From Paroedura picta (lineage: Eukaryota; Chordata; Lepidosauria; Squamata; Gekkonidae): DNA of 64,000 nt. This document shows, piece by piece, positions 36,171 to 48,010 of the stretch (its first letter is position 1; each line of letters opens with the position of its first letter). Under the pieces are notes generated by a model that was given only the letters and a program-made list of their open reading frames with translations, searched no databases and was not told the origin of the DNA. The translations under genes and the position numbers were made by a program. The stretch is taken from positions 99,873,318 through 99,937,317 of the forward strand of contig NC_135372.1 of NCBI RefSeq assembly GCF_049243985.1, given 5' to 3'.

Positions 36171-36548
36171 AGGTTGTCAGATTCCTGGTGGAGGCAGGGG
36201 TCCCCTGCCTTCAGGCTGTGCCCCCCAGCCACTGATCAGTTGGCTGGTGGAGCGGAGGGACTTGCCAGAACAAAGAATACCACATCACCAGCCATCACAT
36301 CAGAAATGACATCATCATACTAGCAGCTTCTGGGTGATGATCCATATTTGGGCAAAAAATTCTATGGTAGAAGCCTGTTTTACCATAGGATTTTTTGCCC
36401 AAAGACCAGAGCATCACCTGGAAGTTGCTAACATGTTAATATCACTTCCTGTGCAACACCATAAAAGTGGCCTGGGACTTTCTCTTTCGCTGGTAAGCCC
36501 CACCCCCAATCCCCTGATGGTTGTCAAGAAGGTTCCGGCCACCCTTTA
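36171..36548. mobile_element. palindromic MITE-like element
   Basis: The core 36285-36455 is one large imperfect palindrome. Its centre pairs GGGCAAAAAATTCTATGGTA (about 36351-36370) with TTACCATAGGATTTTTTGCC (about 36382-36401). Flanking arms GCAGCTTCTGGGTGATG and CATCACCTGGAAGTTGC, and ATGACATCATC and its counterpart, also pair. The outer ends AAGGTTGTCAGATTCCTGG and CAAGAAGGTTCCGGCCACC are a weaker inverted repeat. No coding. Confidence 0.65.
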
Positions 36549-36999
36549 GACCAGGGCCTGATTGACCAAGAAGCTAGATCATTCCAGTAAGCTAGAACTT
36601 TGGAGGGAAATGACATATGAGAAGGGATTCAGTTTCTTTTTATTTCAATGTCTTCTCATAATGAAAGGCAAGAGTCAAATGTCCCCAAGACAGCTGTTGC
36701 CTGGGAGGGACACACATGGCAGCCATTTTAAAGACAGCTGTGTTGACATTTATCACGTTGCTCTGCTGTGAGCGACATTTGAGACCCAACATGGAAATAA
36801 ATGTTAAGTGATGTGTCAGGTGCTGAAAAGTGGATTTTGTCTGATGTCAAAATTTGAATAGTCGATTGAAACCAGAAGCAATTTCAAATGTCAGCATGCT
36901 TGAAAATTTACCAGCAGCTTATCAGGACGTTGGTCAAAGTGATACTACACCTACGCCTATGAAACTGACATGTGGGAGGCAGGAAAGACAAGGCCAATG

Positions 37000-39900
37000 T
37001 ATTAATACCAAGGCCCACTGTTCAGCATCAACAGCTGGGAGAGAAAGACAACCATTTTGTTTTGGAACAGGGTGTTAATGTCTGCCATGGGAAACAAATC
37101 CCGTTGCAAAATATGCAACTGCTAACCAACTCATGGCATGCTAATTAGATGAACTTGTATTCAAAACCTTTAACTGGCAGACTTATTCATTAAAGAAACC
37201 TACCCGGTGGGAAAGGTCAAGCGGTTACTTCTGAACTAACCAAAGATCGTCACTGTGTGTGACCATCAACACCAGCTGTGCATTCATTAATGTTGCTCAC
37301 CACCAATAGGAATTCATATTATGAGAAGGGAATGCTCTGGGCATCAGCCACGATGACATGATTTTCACTAAGTACAACATAGCAAGACTTTATTTTATTT
37401 CTTTTTGCATTTTATCCTCCAGTTGTAGGGACTGGTAAAAAACATAAAATTCGAGTAGCAACTTGAAATGAGACATGACAGTTTGCACCTATGGAGATGT
37501 AACATTTTAGAGTAAAGGCAACAATTTCAAGACAAAAAAAATAGGGTAGGTTGTTTGTACTATGATGGGGCCAACCACAAAACAACCGCCATGGAAAACA
37601 GACCCAGTTGCAAAATATTGAGTGCTTCCAGGCCAAGCATTGTCCTGTGGAGAAGGCAGCTGTTTTCTAATGGGGACTCCCTGAACTCTTCAGAAGCACC
37701 AGGGGGGAAATCCAGGATCAGCTTTTTGTCTTGGTAAAGCTCAACACAGGCTCCCACAGCTGTATTAAGACTGGTCATCCCTCCATCTAGCACCTACTGC
37801 CTCAGGTCACGTAACTGTAGAGGAAGACGAGGGGAATTTCCTGAAGGTATTCCCATGAGAGCAGCAATCCTGTATTTCTGTTCAAAAGCAGTAGCAGGAA
37901 GGAGGAGGGGGAGTTTCTCTCTTTCCCTCCTGCACCATTTTAACAATGTGGTAGAAATAATTCCACCACCGCAACAAGCTTCAGTGAGCAAAAAAGGCAG
38001 GCACAAGGGTTACTAGCAGCCCTGAGGGTGGCAATTGCAACAGGAACCGCAGCAATCCAAAAGGAGGGGAGGTCCTCCAGCTTGTTCTTCATTTTTTCTT
38101 TAATTAGGAGATCCATTCACAGTTACTGTTTGTGTAGTGAATGAATTTTGAAAACGAGTACCATTTTGTTCTAAAATTTATTTTCATGTGACTGCTCTTT
38201 AATTATTTTGAAGCACGATTGAACTCTGTGTGATTTATTCCTAAACAGGATGGCTTGCAGTGCAAATACTCCTTTTGCCAATTAAGAAACCACCACATTT
38301 CCCTCTAAGCCAGGTTAAGCTTTGCTAGCTAAGGACGGTAATTTGTTTTTAGAACACGGCTGCCAAGGATTCAATGGCAGGAAGGAAAACAATGAGCTTC
38401 CCCAGAATTTCGACTTGTGTGCTGCTCAAGAACCACCCAGAGCTCTAGCTACAAAAAAAAAGGACAGGAGTATCACTGCAGCTTTCCACGCTCTCTCCTA
38501 ACTTGCTCTGCTGTGATGCCATTCTCCAAGGACAAAGGCAACCAGGACAGATAAAAGAAACCACTCTTTGGGGCCTGAGCAAACCATTGGATTTCCTGGT
38601 ACTGCCCCCTCCCCAACTTTTGAGGTGTATGCCAACAGCAAAACAAGAAATTCCTTTAGAGAAAAGAGCATCATTAATGTTCTTGATTTGCATCATTACT
38701 AATTAGAACTGCCAATGTCTTTTTTCTTTAATAAACTAGTTGAACAGTTTCATGATATGGAGGTAAATAATATCACCTTGTAACCAACAGCCCAGTGAGC
38801 CAATAATAATGGGTTTTTCCTCAGGCTGTTGGCTATTTTCTCCTCAGGCTGTTGGCATTTCAATCCTCCCTGTTGGTATTCAGGTGACTCCTAAAGGTTT
38901 GGCTGTTCATCCTGAACACTTTTTCTTCCTCTAAAACTGGGGTAGGAAGCAGGCTGCAGCCCACAGGTTCCCGATTGGTATGAGCAGGGGCCCAATAGTC
39001 TGATTTTCCCAAGGCCCCTTAAACACACTTCCTACACATGTAATAGTGATTTCTTTAAAAAATACCCTGTGGGAACAGACTGTTAGCCATACAGTTATAT
39101 GGTTAACATGTTCAGCGGCAGAGAGCTGGTTTTACATCCAATGTGGAGTGTTCCCTTTCCATGGTTGGTTTGCCCACCACTCTGTTTGCTTAGAAACAAC
39201 ACTTCTAAGAAAAGAAGCTTAAAGCACCATGTGGTTGCAGCCTGTGCTATGTTGTGCCCTCCGCCCTTTCTCACAGAATGAACTTCTGACACTTCAGAAA
39301 AAACAGCTGTAATTAGCAGTAAGGAAGTGCAAAACACCAGTTCCCTCCTCCAGCCCTACAAAGGATGCGGGCATCAGTAATCCGTAGAAAAGGATGGCGG
39401 GCCAGTAGTCTACCGTGGTATCACATGCAATTATGAAGTGAGTTCCCAAAGCTAAAACATGCAGAGGTAGGTTTTATGGCAAGTGGGAGAAAACCTGCCA
39501 TTTCCTAAAGGCTTTCAACAAGCCATACAAGCCAACAGGCCCCTTGGAAGTATTCTTATTGCTCACACCACTGGCTTGCAAACCCCATGTAAAACGGTGC
39601 AGGCCAGGGAAATATTCCTGCTACAAGAAGTCAGTGAACCTCTGCAGCATCCTGATGCCATTTGCCTTTTTTCTGCCACACAGTACATGATGGCTCATCT
39701 GGAAGTTATGCAGAACATGTCGATTTATTTTCACATTCACTGGAAAAACTGCCAGAGGGTGTGTAGGTGACTGATCATCGGTCCAGTGGGACTTGCTGTG
39801 TGGGCAACTGGCTTCCAGGAGAGCCTGCACACTGCAGGAATACTGAGTGCTGGCTGCCTGCACAAGAAAGGCAAACCAAATGACTGCAGCCATTGAGCTG

Positions 39901-40729
39901 CGCCTGAAATCCCTAACATTAGAGGAGTAACGATCTCAGACAGACGGTCTCTCTGCACTTGACAGCGGCTTCGATGAATTTCAGATACAGCTATTTCTCC
40001 ATCATGACAAAAGCTGAAGCTGTATCAGCATATAACGAAAGCAGTAGATAAAACAACTTTAATGACATGGGGTCGGGTTTATACCACAGCAATACTTGGG
40101 CACAAGATCCCTGCCATCCGCTCACTGGGAATTCCACAGAATGCCAGACATTTTACCTTCCTGCAGGGTCCAGTCTGTAGTGAGAGCAGGCACTGGTTCC
40201 CAAATGAATTGTTGAGTGTGTACAGTTATTCATTTGGCTCATGAAAACAAACAAGGACAACAACGGGCTCATTCATTTGCTTCCCTGCAGCCTGGCAGTT
40301 TCAGGGAGAGAGTGAAAGATTCTCCTCCTTTCTTCTCATCCACTATACTTTACTGTGCTTTGAGTGGTAGCTGAGGCGGTGGCAGCAGTGGAGGAACCTG
40401 TAGGGAGGGGAAAGAATGCTTCCCAAGCCTTGCCCCAATGTACCTTGGGAAATGTAGTTTGCAGAGGTTTTGCAGCATTCAGGTCAGACACTTGAGAGCT
40501 ACATTTTGCTGCATTCAGTGCAGCACAGTGCCTCATGCTGAGATAGGGGGAAGCAGAAGGGAAAGAGGAGGCATGGGAGCAAATTGCTATGAGAGGTGAG
40601 CATAAAAACACTAAAACCTGGGAAGAGAGTAATGACTGGAGAGGCAGGAAGGAATGGCACAAGTCTTGTTTGTGTACAACCCTGTGGTACAACCCTATGC
40701 TGCCCTAGACTATGGGACATGGGCTTGTT
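37000..40729. other. PIK3C2B intron 1, unclassified stretch
   Basis: Mostly AT-rich, no recognised repeat or gene. A doubled phrase CTCAGGCTGTTGGC occurs at about 38820-38855. Confidence 0.5.
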
Positions 40730-41144
40730 AGGGTTGTCAGCTCTGGGTTAGCGAATTCCTGGAGATTTGGGGGAGGGGCCTGGTGTTTCAGGAAGGGAGG
40801 GAGCTCAGCAGGGACGTGATTATTCAGAGACCAGTCTCCAATGCAGCCATTTCCCTCAGGAGAATTCATCTCTGTAGTCTGCTGATCAGCTATAATGCCA
40901 GCAAGCCCAATCTTGTCAGATCTCAGAAACTAAGCCAGGATGACCATGGCTAGTATTTGGATGGGAGACATCCAAGGAACAGTAGGCTCATGATGTGGAG
41001 GCAGGCAATGGCAAACTACTTTCCAACATCTCTTGCTTGGCTGCCAGACAATCCCAGAATCTCCTGGCTATACCACACACATGCCATATATAATAAATAA
41101 TAATCAGGAGAGCTCCAAGGCCCTATCTGGAGGTTGGCAACCCT
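40730..41144. mobile_element. AGGGTTGCCA-type MITE, interrupted by the 5S-derived SINE
   Basis: Ends AGGGTTGTCAGCTCTGGG and GGAGGTTGGCAACCCT are terminal inverted repeats. The body has CCTGGAGATTTGGGGG, CTCAGCAGGGACGTGA and TCTCTGTAGTCTGCTGATCA. The family recurs at 19964, 23937, 25140, 28775, 34826, 35272 and 60781. Confidence 0.8.
40900..41105 (+). mobile_element. 5S-rRNA-derived SINE, nested in a MITE
   Basis: CAAGCCCAATCTTGTCAGAT then CTCAGAAACTAAGCCAGGAT and TTTGGATGGGAGACATCC follow vertebrate 5S rRNA from its internal control region. The body AGGCAATGGCAAACTAC and an ATAATAAATAATAATC tail follow. It splits an AGGGTTG-type MITE (40730-41144) whose two halves continue on either side. 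A true 5S gene is excluded because the 5' part and the 3' end are missing. Confidence 0.8.
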
Positions 41145-44100
41145 AGCTTGAATAACACAGACTATTTTGTTTCATTAATATAAGAAGAATGCCCCTGCAA
41201 GACCTTTCTTGCTCCCTTGAATTGCACCCTTTCAGCTTGCAGAGACAGCGAGAGAGAACAAACAACTAGATATAAAGGTTCTCACATATGTTTAGCATCT
41301 AGTGCAGAATTGTCCAATGCTGTGCTTCTATTTGGCACTGAAACATCCTTGATTTTTGCACCAGAAAAATCACATTCAGGACCTATAAGACTGAGATCTG
41401 ATAGATATCAGGTCAATTTCAGTGGTATCAGATTCAGCAAGTTTCACAGTGTAGCAGTCTCTCTGCTTCTGAGCTAAGTGATGTAGAACCTCCTCAGGCT
41501 CCACCAAACACAACAACACTCTGCATAGCCTTTCATTTGTGATGAAGAAGTTTCAGTTCTGCAGAACAGCCTAGCAGTGCATGACAATTTATACTGCAGG
41601 CACCTCTGCAGTCAGGATGTCAAGTCCCAAAGGAATTCACAATCAGTCGAGGTGGGAGTGGAAGACAAACCCTCATTTTGCTTCAAAGAGCTATGTACTG
41701 AAAATGAGACTGTTTTCTAGCTAAGCTAAGCTAAACACAGCAAACCTCACAAGATGAGAAATCCCGAAAGTCTGGTTCGGGCAGGAGACAAATGAGCAAG
41801 TGTATTGGCATTTACACAAATGTGAAATTTGTAAAGATAATATCATGCATAGATGTAATCAAAAGGAACAGGTGTAATTGCCATCTCTGTTAAGTTACTG
41901 TAGAACAGAGAATCACTTCTGTTTGCAAAAGAATCAAATGACTTTCACTGTGTGACTTCCACCTAGAGACAGTGGAGAAACAGAAAATTTGAAGATAACA
42001 ACAGGTTTCTCCTGGGCTTTTCCACAGGTGACACTCTGCCCCCCTCCCCACACACGCACTGTTCCAATGAATAAGTGAAGGTTTTGGAAACAGTAGGGAA
42101 AGAACAATTCAAGGTTTTACTCACTCAGAAAGTGTCCTGTGAAGATCCTGAAACAAATATATCTTTGAAAATGTTTGTGTGTGTCGACTGGAGTCAGTGG
42201 AGTCATTTAATGCTGTGGGCCTTGGTGATCCAAATACTGACCAGGACCAACCCTGCTTCTGAGATCTGACTTAATCAGGCTAGCTGATACCACCCATGTC
42301 AGAACACACTGTCAGTACTATAAGTTTAACTTACTAACCACAAATGCTGGTGGTCCTATTGGGACTATATGAAATTCTTTCTCTTCACTTTATTTTCCTT
42401 CCTACAAAGTCAACTTTTATTTTCCCCTGCCTCTCAGACAGAAAAAACAAAGGAAGGAAAAAAACACACACAATTTCCACGGCTCCAAAATCTTTTCTTC
42501 TGTCCACAGTGGTTTGACAGGGCCATCTTCCAAGGACATTAACTTCAATGGACTGAGAAGAGGGTGAGTCTCCTTAGGATGGCACTGCTAGTGCCTTTCA
42601 GGCTTTACTTTGTGACTAAGGGCAAGCAGTCCTCCAATTACTCTCTCCACCACGCAGCCAGATTGATTTCCAGCCTGCAGCAAAATTCTGGGAAAAATTA
42701 CTTCTCTCTTCTCACTTGTAGTCCCTACAGGGTAGCGTTTTAGAGGCGATTCATACAAACAGGCAGTGTTTATTTCTTCCATCCTTGCATTATCCATCCA
42801 CATTTTGGTGACCTTAGCTACTTAAGGCAGCTGCAAATAGTTGAGGCTGCATGTATAAGCAGCTGGCTTGCACTAAACCATCTTCATTCTGTTGCACACA
42901 GATGGCGAAACTAAACTCTTCTTGATGGCAGCCTGCTCCCAATCCATGCTGAGAACATCTAAACATGGAACATTCAATTTCCCATAACTTAACCTATTTT
43001 AGTGAAATCAACACTCCAATCTGCCACCATCTATAGCTCCATGCTTCCATTGTTCACCTAAGCCCATCATGCTCAGCAGGCAGCAAGGAAGAAGCAAAAG
43101 GACAGGGCAGGGGACAGCAGATGAAAACACAGCTGGGGAGATGGTCACCTTGCAAACAGCATCCTGAAATTAGAAGGCTGGAGAGCCAAAGTCTGTCTGG
43201 CTCCAGTGTTTTGCGAGCACAGGGCTTAGTTTGGTCATAACCATACTGAGCATGACAGATGGTGCTCAAGGAGACTTCTTTGGCACATCTTTGCTTCCGT
43301 CTACCTCATTACAGAAGAGGAAGACTTGTTATTTTTCATGAATCTAACATCCCTCAGGCTGTGCCTCTAAGGCTGTTTCCATATAGAGATTGTTATGATT
43401 CTTTGTGTCACTTCTGCAAATGCCTCTGCAGTCACAATAGTGACCACAGGAACCACATAGCAGTTTTCCCTGCAACTTTAATCAGCCCTCACATCCCTCA
43501 TTTCTTTTCCCCTCCACCAGAGGTCTTCTAAGACTGTTCTCCACCAGAGGTCTTCTAAGATCTGTTGCAACAGTGTATCAGTCCTCAAATAAAGTTAGTA
43601 TATATCCTTTTTTGTTATACAGGCAAAGTGCCGCCTGTACCTTTCCCCTTAAAACATCACAACAAAAAGGACTAGAGAATTACTTTTTACAAAAATGAAA
43701 GGTGGGAATTAGGACATTGTTGCAAAAGATGGTTATGATGCTACAGAATTCTAGTAGTTTCTGATTTAAAAAAAATAAATAAAAACCCATCTGTGGGGGA
43801 AGAGATGGCCGAGACAAAAATGGTGCAAATGTGTACGGGACCATAAAAAACAGGTACCCCTTCCTGTTCATATGGGCTATGATAATAATCTTTCCTAAAA
43901 TATTGTACTAGGCCAGGTTTGGAAAAAGGTCACAGAATGGGGAGAGGGGCACACAGAGAAGGATGAATAGACACCAATATGATGCAGATGTTCCTGAAAA
44001 CAGCACCATAGCAAAGTGGAACAAAAGGCTGGATGAGGAAAATTCCCAGGATTTACCAGTGTCAGATTTATTTGGGGGCAATTGGGGAGAAGTAATAAAT

Positions 44101-44289
44101 GACTTGCCCTAGAAGTATTATATAGGTCATGACAAGAATTTTTTTTGGGGGGAGGGTATAAACTTCTGAGAGTCAAAGCTCCTTTTGTCAGATATCCTGA
44201 CTAACATGGCTACCCTCTGAAACTAAGCATTTCTTTCTTTTGTTGTCTCATGAACTTCCACAGGTACATTCCTTAGACAATTAATGTAA
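41145..44289. other. PIK3C2B intron 1, unclassified stretch
   Basis: No coding signal. A 27-bp tandem duplication (CCACCAGAGGTCTTCTAAGA) lies at about 43515-43560. Otherwise unique-looking. Confidence 0.5.
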
Positions 44290-44302
44290 TTTATCTATTT
44301 AT

Positions 44303-44576
44303 AAGAGCCTCTTGTGGCGCAGAGTGGTAAGGCAGCTGTCTGAAAGCTTTGCCCATAAGGCTGGGAGTTCAATCCCAGCAGCCGGCTCAAGGTTGACTCA
44401 GCCTTCCATCCTTCCGAGGTCGGTAAAATGAGTACCCAGCTTGCTGGGGGGTAAACGGTCATGACTGGGGAAGGCACTGGCAAACCACCCCGTATTGAGT
44501 CTGCCATGAAAACGCTGGAGGGCGTCACCCCAAGGGTCAGACATGACTCGGTGCTTGCACAGGGGATACCTTTACC
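44303..44576 (+). mobile_element. tRNA-derived SINE (Sauria-SINE-like)
   Basis: Third copy of the family. It has a perfect 13-bp target duplication TTTATCTATTTAT (44290-44302 and 44577-44589). It lies in PIK3C2B intron 1. Confidence 0.92.
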
Positions 44577-45999
44577 TTTATCTATTTATTTTCCCAATGC
44601 CAAGTAGCAGCTGAATAAAAACACAGAATCTGGTGAACTACTGTACATGCTTCCAGAAGCTCTTCTTGGGAATAGAACCTAAGGCATCCCCATGGAAGGT
44701 CTCAGGAAGTTCTGTGGCAGCCCTGCAGAGTGAACATGTGTGGGGTTCCTTCACTAGTCTCATTTGCTCCCTGAATATCTACATACCCAAAGAGTGAGCC
44801 CGTCATGTTCTCTCTAGTATACCCTCCCTCTGTAATGTTTTCACCAACCTTCAAAATAAGGCAAGAAGGATCTACTGGTTGCTCTCCTGACCTTGGAATG
44901 CACTGCAGCTTCCATCCAACAGCCTCCAAGGCATGGAATTCTCAGGTGTGAGCTAACTGGTCCCTCTGATATGCAAACTGGCCAGAAGCAGGTACATCAC
45001 TTAGTGTGTTTTGCTAGCTGCCTTAAAGACCCACCCTTGCCAAACAGATTTCAATGCAGATGACCCTATGTGTGTGTGTGTGGGGGGGGGGGATGCTTGT
45101 GCTACTGGCCTTACTGGGGGAAAAAATCCAATCTGTCTCTCAGAAATAAACTAATTACATTTGGTGCATGCCCATGACTGTGAGGCCCAGGGAATAAATC
45201 AGCATTGCATTTTATCATATAACACAATCAGAGTGTACCAATCGACTATTTTTAAAGGCAGTATCGAGGGAACCAATGCACAGGAGTTTGTTTGGTCTGC
45301 TGGAATCAGATCACAGCCTACAACTGCTGGAAGGAGTCTAAGAAAAGCCTCTGCAGGTGCCCCTTCAGCTCAACAGAAGTTTAGAGCAGTGTGGAGAGTG
45401 GCATCGCAGAAGACTGCTGCAGGCTGCAGAAGTTAAAATAGCTGTGTAAAGGGGTGGGGAGCTCCAATGGAATTAATGTTGTTCGGTCTTTAAGATGCCA
45501 CCACACTTTGGCTTAGTTTTGCTTAAATTGCAGCTAAACAGTTTGATGGGCACAGTTAAGACTGAAGCTCCCCCCCCCCTCGCCCCAACTGCTCTTTCAA
45601 ATGCACAGTCATTTCTTTAAGTCTGGTTTTATCATTTGCTCTCTTTTTTTTAAGCATAGACAGCGCTCTGGGGTGGAGGGGAGAAGACAAGGCTACCGTG
45701 GATGGCATCAAGGAAATGAATATCAAATTACTCTATGCCCAGTCCCAAAAAGCATCGCTCCTCTCTTTGCTTAGTAGGTCAATGCCTCCCCCTCCCTTCC
45801 TCCAAAACAGGGATGTCCTTCTAATTAGGGATTTTGCCCTCCTGCTCATCATTTTAACTCGGATTATGGTAAGAGCCCTATAATTTACACATAAACCAGA
45901 CTACAGAGAGAAACCATAAGCTCCTTACGGTTTCCCAAATGCAAAATAAAGAGAGAGCTATGTGGGGGGGGGGGGGAGGGAAGGGGCATGAGACAAACA

Positions 46000-47640
46000 A
46001 GACCTAATGATAGCAGCGACACCGGCATTCCTGGCAAAAGACACCCGCAAGCATAATAGCCAGCGTGTATTTTGCTCTCAGTCCAACCAGGCGATGAAAC
46101 GGAGGGACGCGCGGGGGGCGGGGGGAGTGGTTCTCGCCAAAGCGCAGGAATTTCCAGCCATTCAGCGGAGATTTATTTGGAAGAGGGGGGCGGGGAGCGG
46201 CATTCACCTTCCAAGGGAGTAACTTTGTCTCGGATGGCACCGGAAACCTTTGGGTAAAGCGCGGCCCAACTGGATCCGATCGGAGAGAGCCGAGCAGAAG
46301 GAGACTGCTGTCCGTGGCCGAGGTCCTGGACTCTGGCCCCTCTATCTTGCGGGGGGGGGGTTGGCCCTGTCTCCCCACTTGCCTCCCCCCCCCCCGCCCT
46401 TTGCAGGAGACCGCCGCCTTGAAAAGGGGGGAATGCTAGACAAACGTTTCCAAGGAGATCGCTTGCCGCCCAGCACACGCTGTTTAAAAGCTCTCTCTCT
46501 CTCACATACACAAACACACACGCGGGCACGCAGAGAACTCGCTCGCAAGGGAATGCTTGCAAGGGTAAGGTCCGTTTCAGCTCGCCAAAGAAGCGAGGTG
46601 GCCGCCAGGAAGGAAGGAAAGAAGGGCTGGCGGCCGCCTCCATGCCCGCAACCGGCCCGTCCGCCGGGTCTCCAGCGCCTGTGCTGCAGGCGAGGCCGGG
46701 GGGGGGGGCTGGCGGGGAAGCGCCCCCTCCTCCCCTCCCCCCCCCCTGCCGCGCGAGAATTCCCCGGGCGAGGCTCGGTCCTCTCTCGCGGCTCCCGCCG
46801 CCGGGCTAGGCGGGCTCGCGTCGCCACCCCGAGGGCCCGACGCGCCCAGTTCTCTCACCTGGACTCGGCGCGGCAATGTCCTGCTCGGCGGCGTCTTGTG
46901 CCCGCGCGTCTCCCGTCCACAATGCCCGCGGCCCCCAGCCCCTGCCCGGGCAGGCTTGCAGGACGGCGACAGCGCCTCGGAGCGATCAGCTAAGCCTGGA
47001 GCCAGGCAGGCACACCCAGCCCCAGCCCCAGCCCCAGGGGCTCTCCTGCAAGGGGGCTGCAGAAGGGACGCGCCGAGCGACAGCGAACCTCCAACACGAC
47101 AGAACGCGCTAGACGGAGAGAGAGAGCGAGCGAGCGAGAGACACGACCGGACGGGGCGAGACAATAGAGGGAAGGGATGGGGAGGGACGCGCCCTCTGCT
47201 GGCGACCTTGCGCGTGGCCGCTCTGAACCCTCGCTTTAAAGAGCCGGCAGGCAGCTGCCCGTGCTCCGGCTGAGGCTGCGGTGGGGCGAGTTTTGGCCTC
47301 CGTAAGCCGCGGGGTCCCCCCGAGGAGCCCCGCGGCGAGGAAGCTGTGCTTTGATGCTGCATTGCGGGAACGGCGAAGCGGTGCCGCAATCCCCCCTGCG
47401 GCCGCCGAGTCGGCAGAGCGTCGGAGGGCACGTGTAGATCCGTGGAAGAGCGGCAGGTTGATGCTGGAGAAGACGGCCGAGTCTGGGGATGGAGCCTCCT
47501 TTCCATGCCTCGACGTTTCTGGGCATCTGGCCCCACCGCTCCTGAGAAACCGGCCCCAAAGTGGCATGCCGAATGTGCAGCATCTAGTACATGTGTCGGT
47601 TCACAGAGACGAAGCACGGTCCCCCCTTAGGGTTGTCGAT
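46000..47640. promoter_or_regulatory. CpG island, probable PIK3C2B promoter
   Basis: About 1.6 kb of strongly GC-rich, CpG-dense DNA with G-runs and GC boxes (for example GGGGCGGGG near 46110), C-rich tracts and short CA, GA and CGAG runs, and no recognised repeat. It sits 24 kb upstream of the PIK3C2B start-codon exon and 12 kb before the tRNA-Lys pair. Several long open frames cross it on both strands, the longest about 346 codons on the minus strand, but their predicted products are low-complexity Arg/Pro/Ala-rich and match nothing I know, so I do not call them genes. A plus-strand donor-like GGTAAG near 46564 would allow a divergent transcript. Confidence 0.7.
46859..47130 (-). other. PIK3C2B: putative PIK3C2B non-coding exon 1 (3' end fixed by donor, 5' end approximate)
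   Basis: Read on the minus strand, this CpG-rich segment ends GAGTCCAG followed by GTGAGAGAAC, a near-consensus splice donor with GT at 46858-46857. Joined to the acceptor at 22696 it would make a leader for the PIK3C2B coding exon, with an intron of about 24.2 kb. A far-upstream non-coding first exon is known for the human gene. The transcription start is not visible (no TATA box), so the right border is a guess. A transcript or CAGE peak would settle it. Confidence 0.45.
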
Positions 47641-47840
47641 TAGCCTGGTGGAAAATGTCCCTCCTTTTACCATAGGCTTAGTGTGTGGACATTGGAAGTG
47701 GGAGGTTTCCATGGCATGGAGATAAATGGCATTACTTGACAAATAAGTCTATTAAACTTCTATCAAATGGACAAGACATTTTTCTCCAGTTGCTTAATAT
47801 TGTTCCTTATCTCTCCAAACGCCATGGTACAAATAGGGCA

Positions 47841-48010
47841 GCTTGGAGCAGTGGTTAAGAGTGGTGGCCTCTCATGTGGAGAACTGGGTTTGATTCCTGG
47901 TCTTCCACGTGCAGCCAGCTGGGTGACTGTGGGCCAGTCACAGATCTCTCAAAGCTCTCTCAGCCCTACCTTCATCACAGGTTGTCTGTTGTGGGGAGAC
48001 GGGAAGGTGG
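47841..48010 (+). mobile_element. tRNA-derived SINE, second family, 5' half
   Basis: GGGCAGCTTGGAGCAGTGGT head, GGTTTGATTCCTGGTCTTCC B-box region, ending at GTTGTGGGGAGACGGG. It lies just right of the CpG island. Confidence 0.7.

Noticed and set aside
40900-41010. 5S rRNA gene
   Set aside because: Lacks the 5' part and proper 3' end and continues into a SINE body; it is a 5S-derived SINE.
46250-47617. Frames of 247 and 346 codons in the CpG island
   Set aside because: Arg/Pro/Ala-rich chance frames in GC-rich promoter DNA on both strands; no conserved motif.
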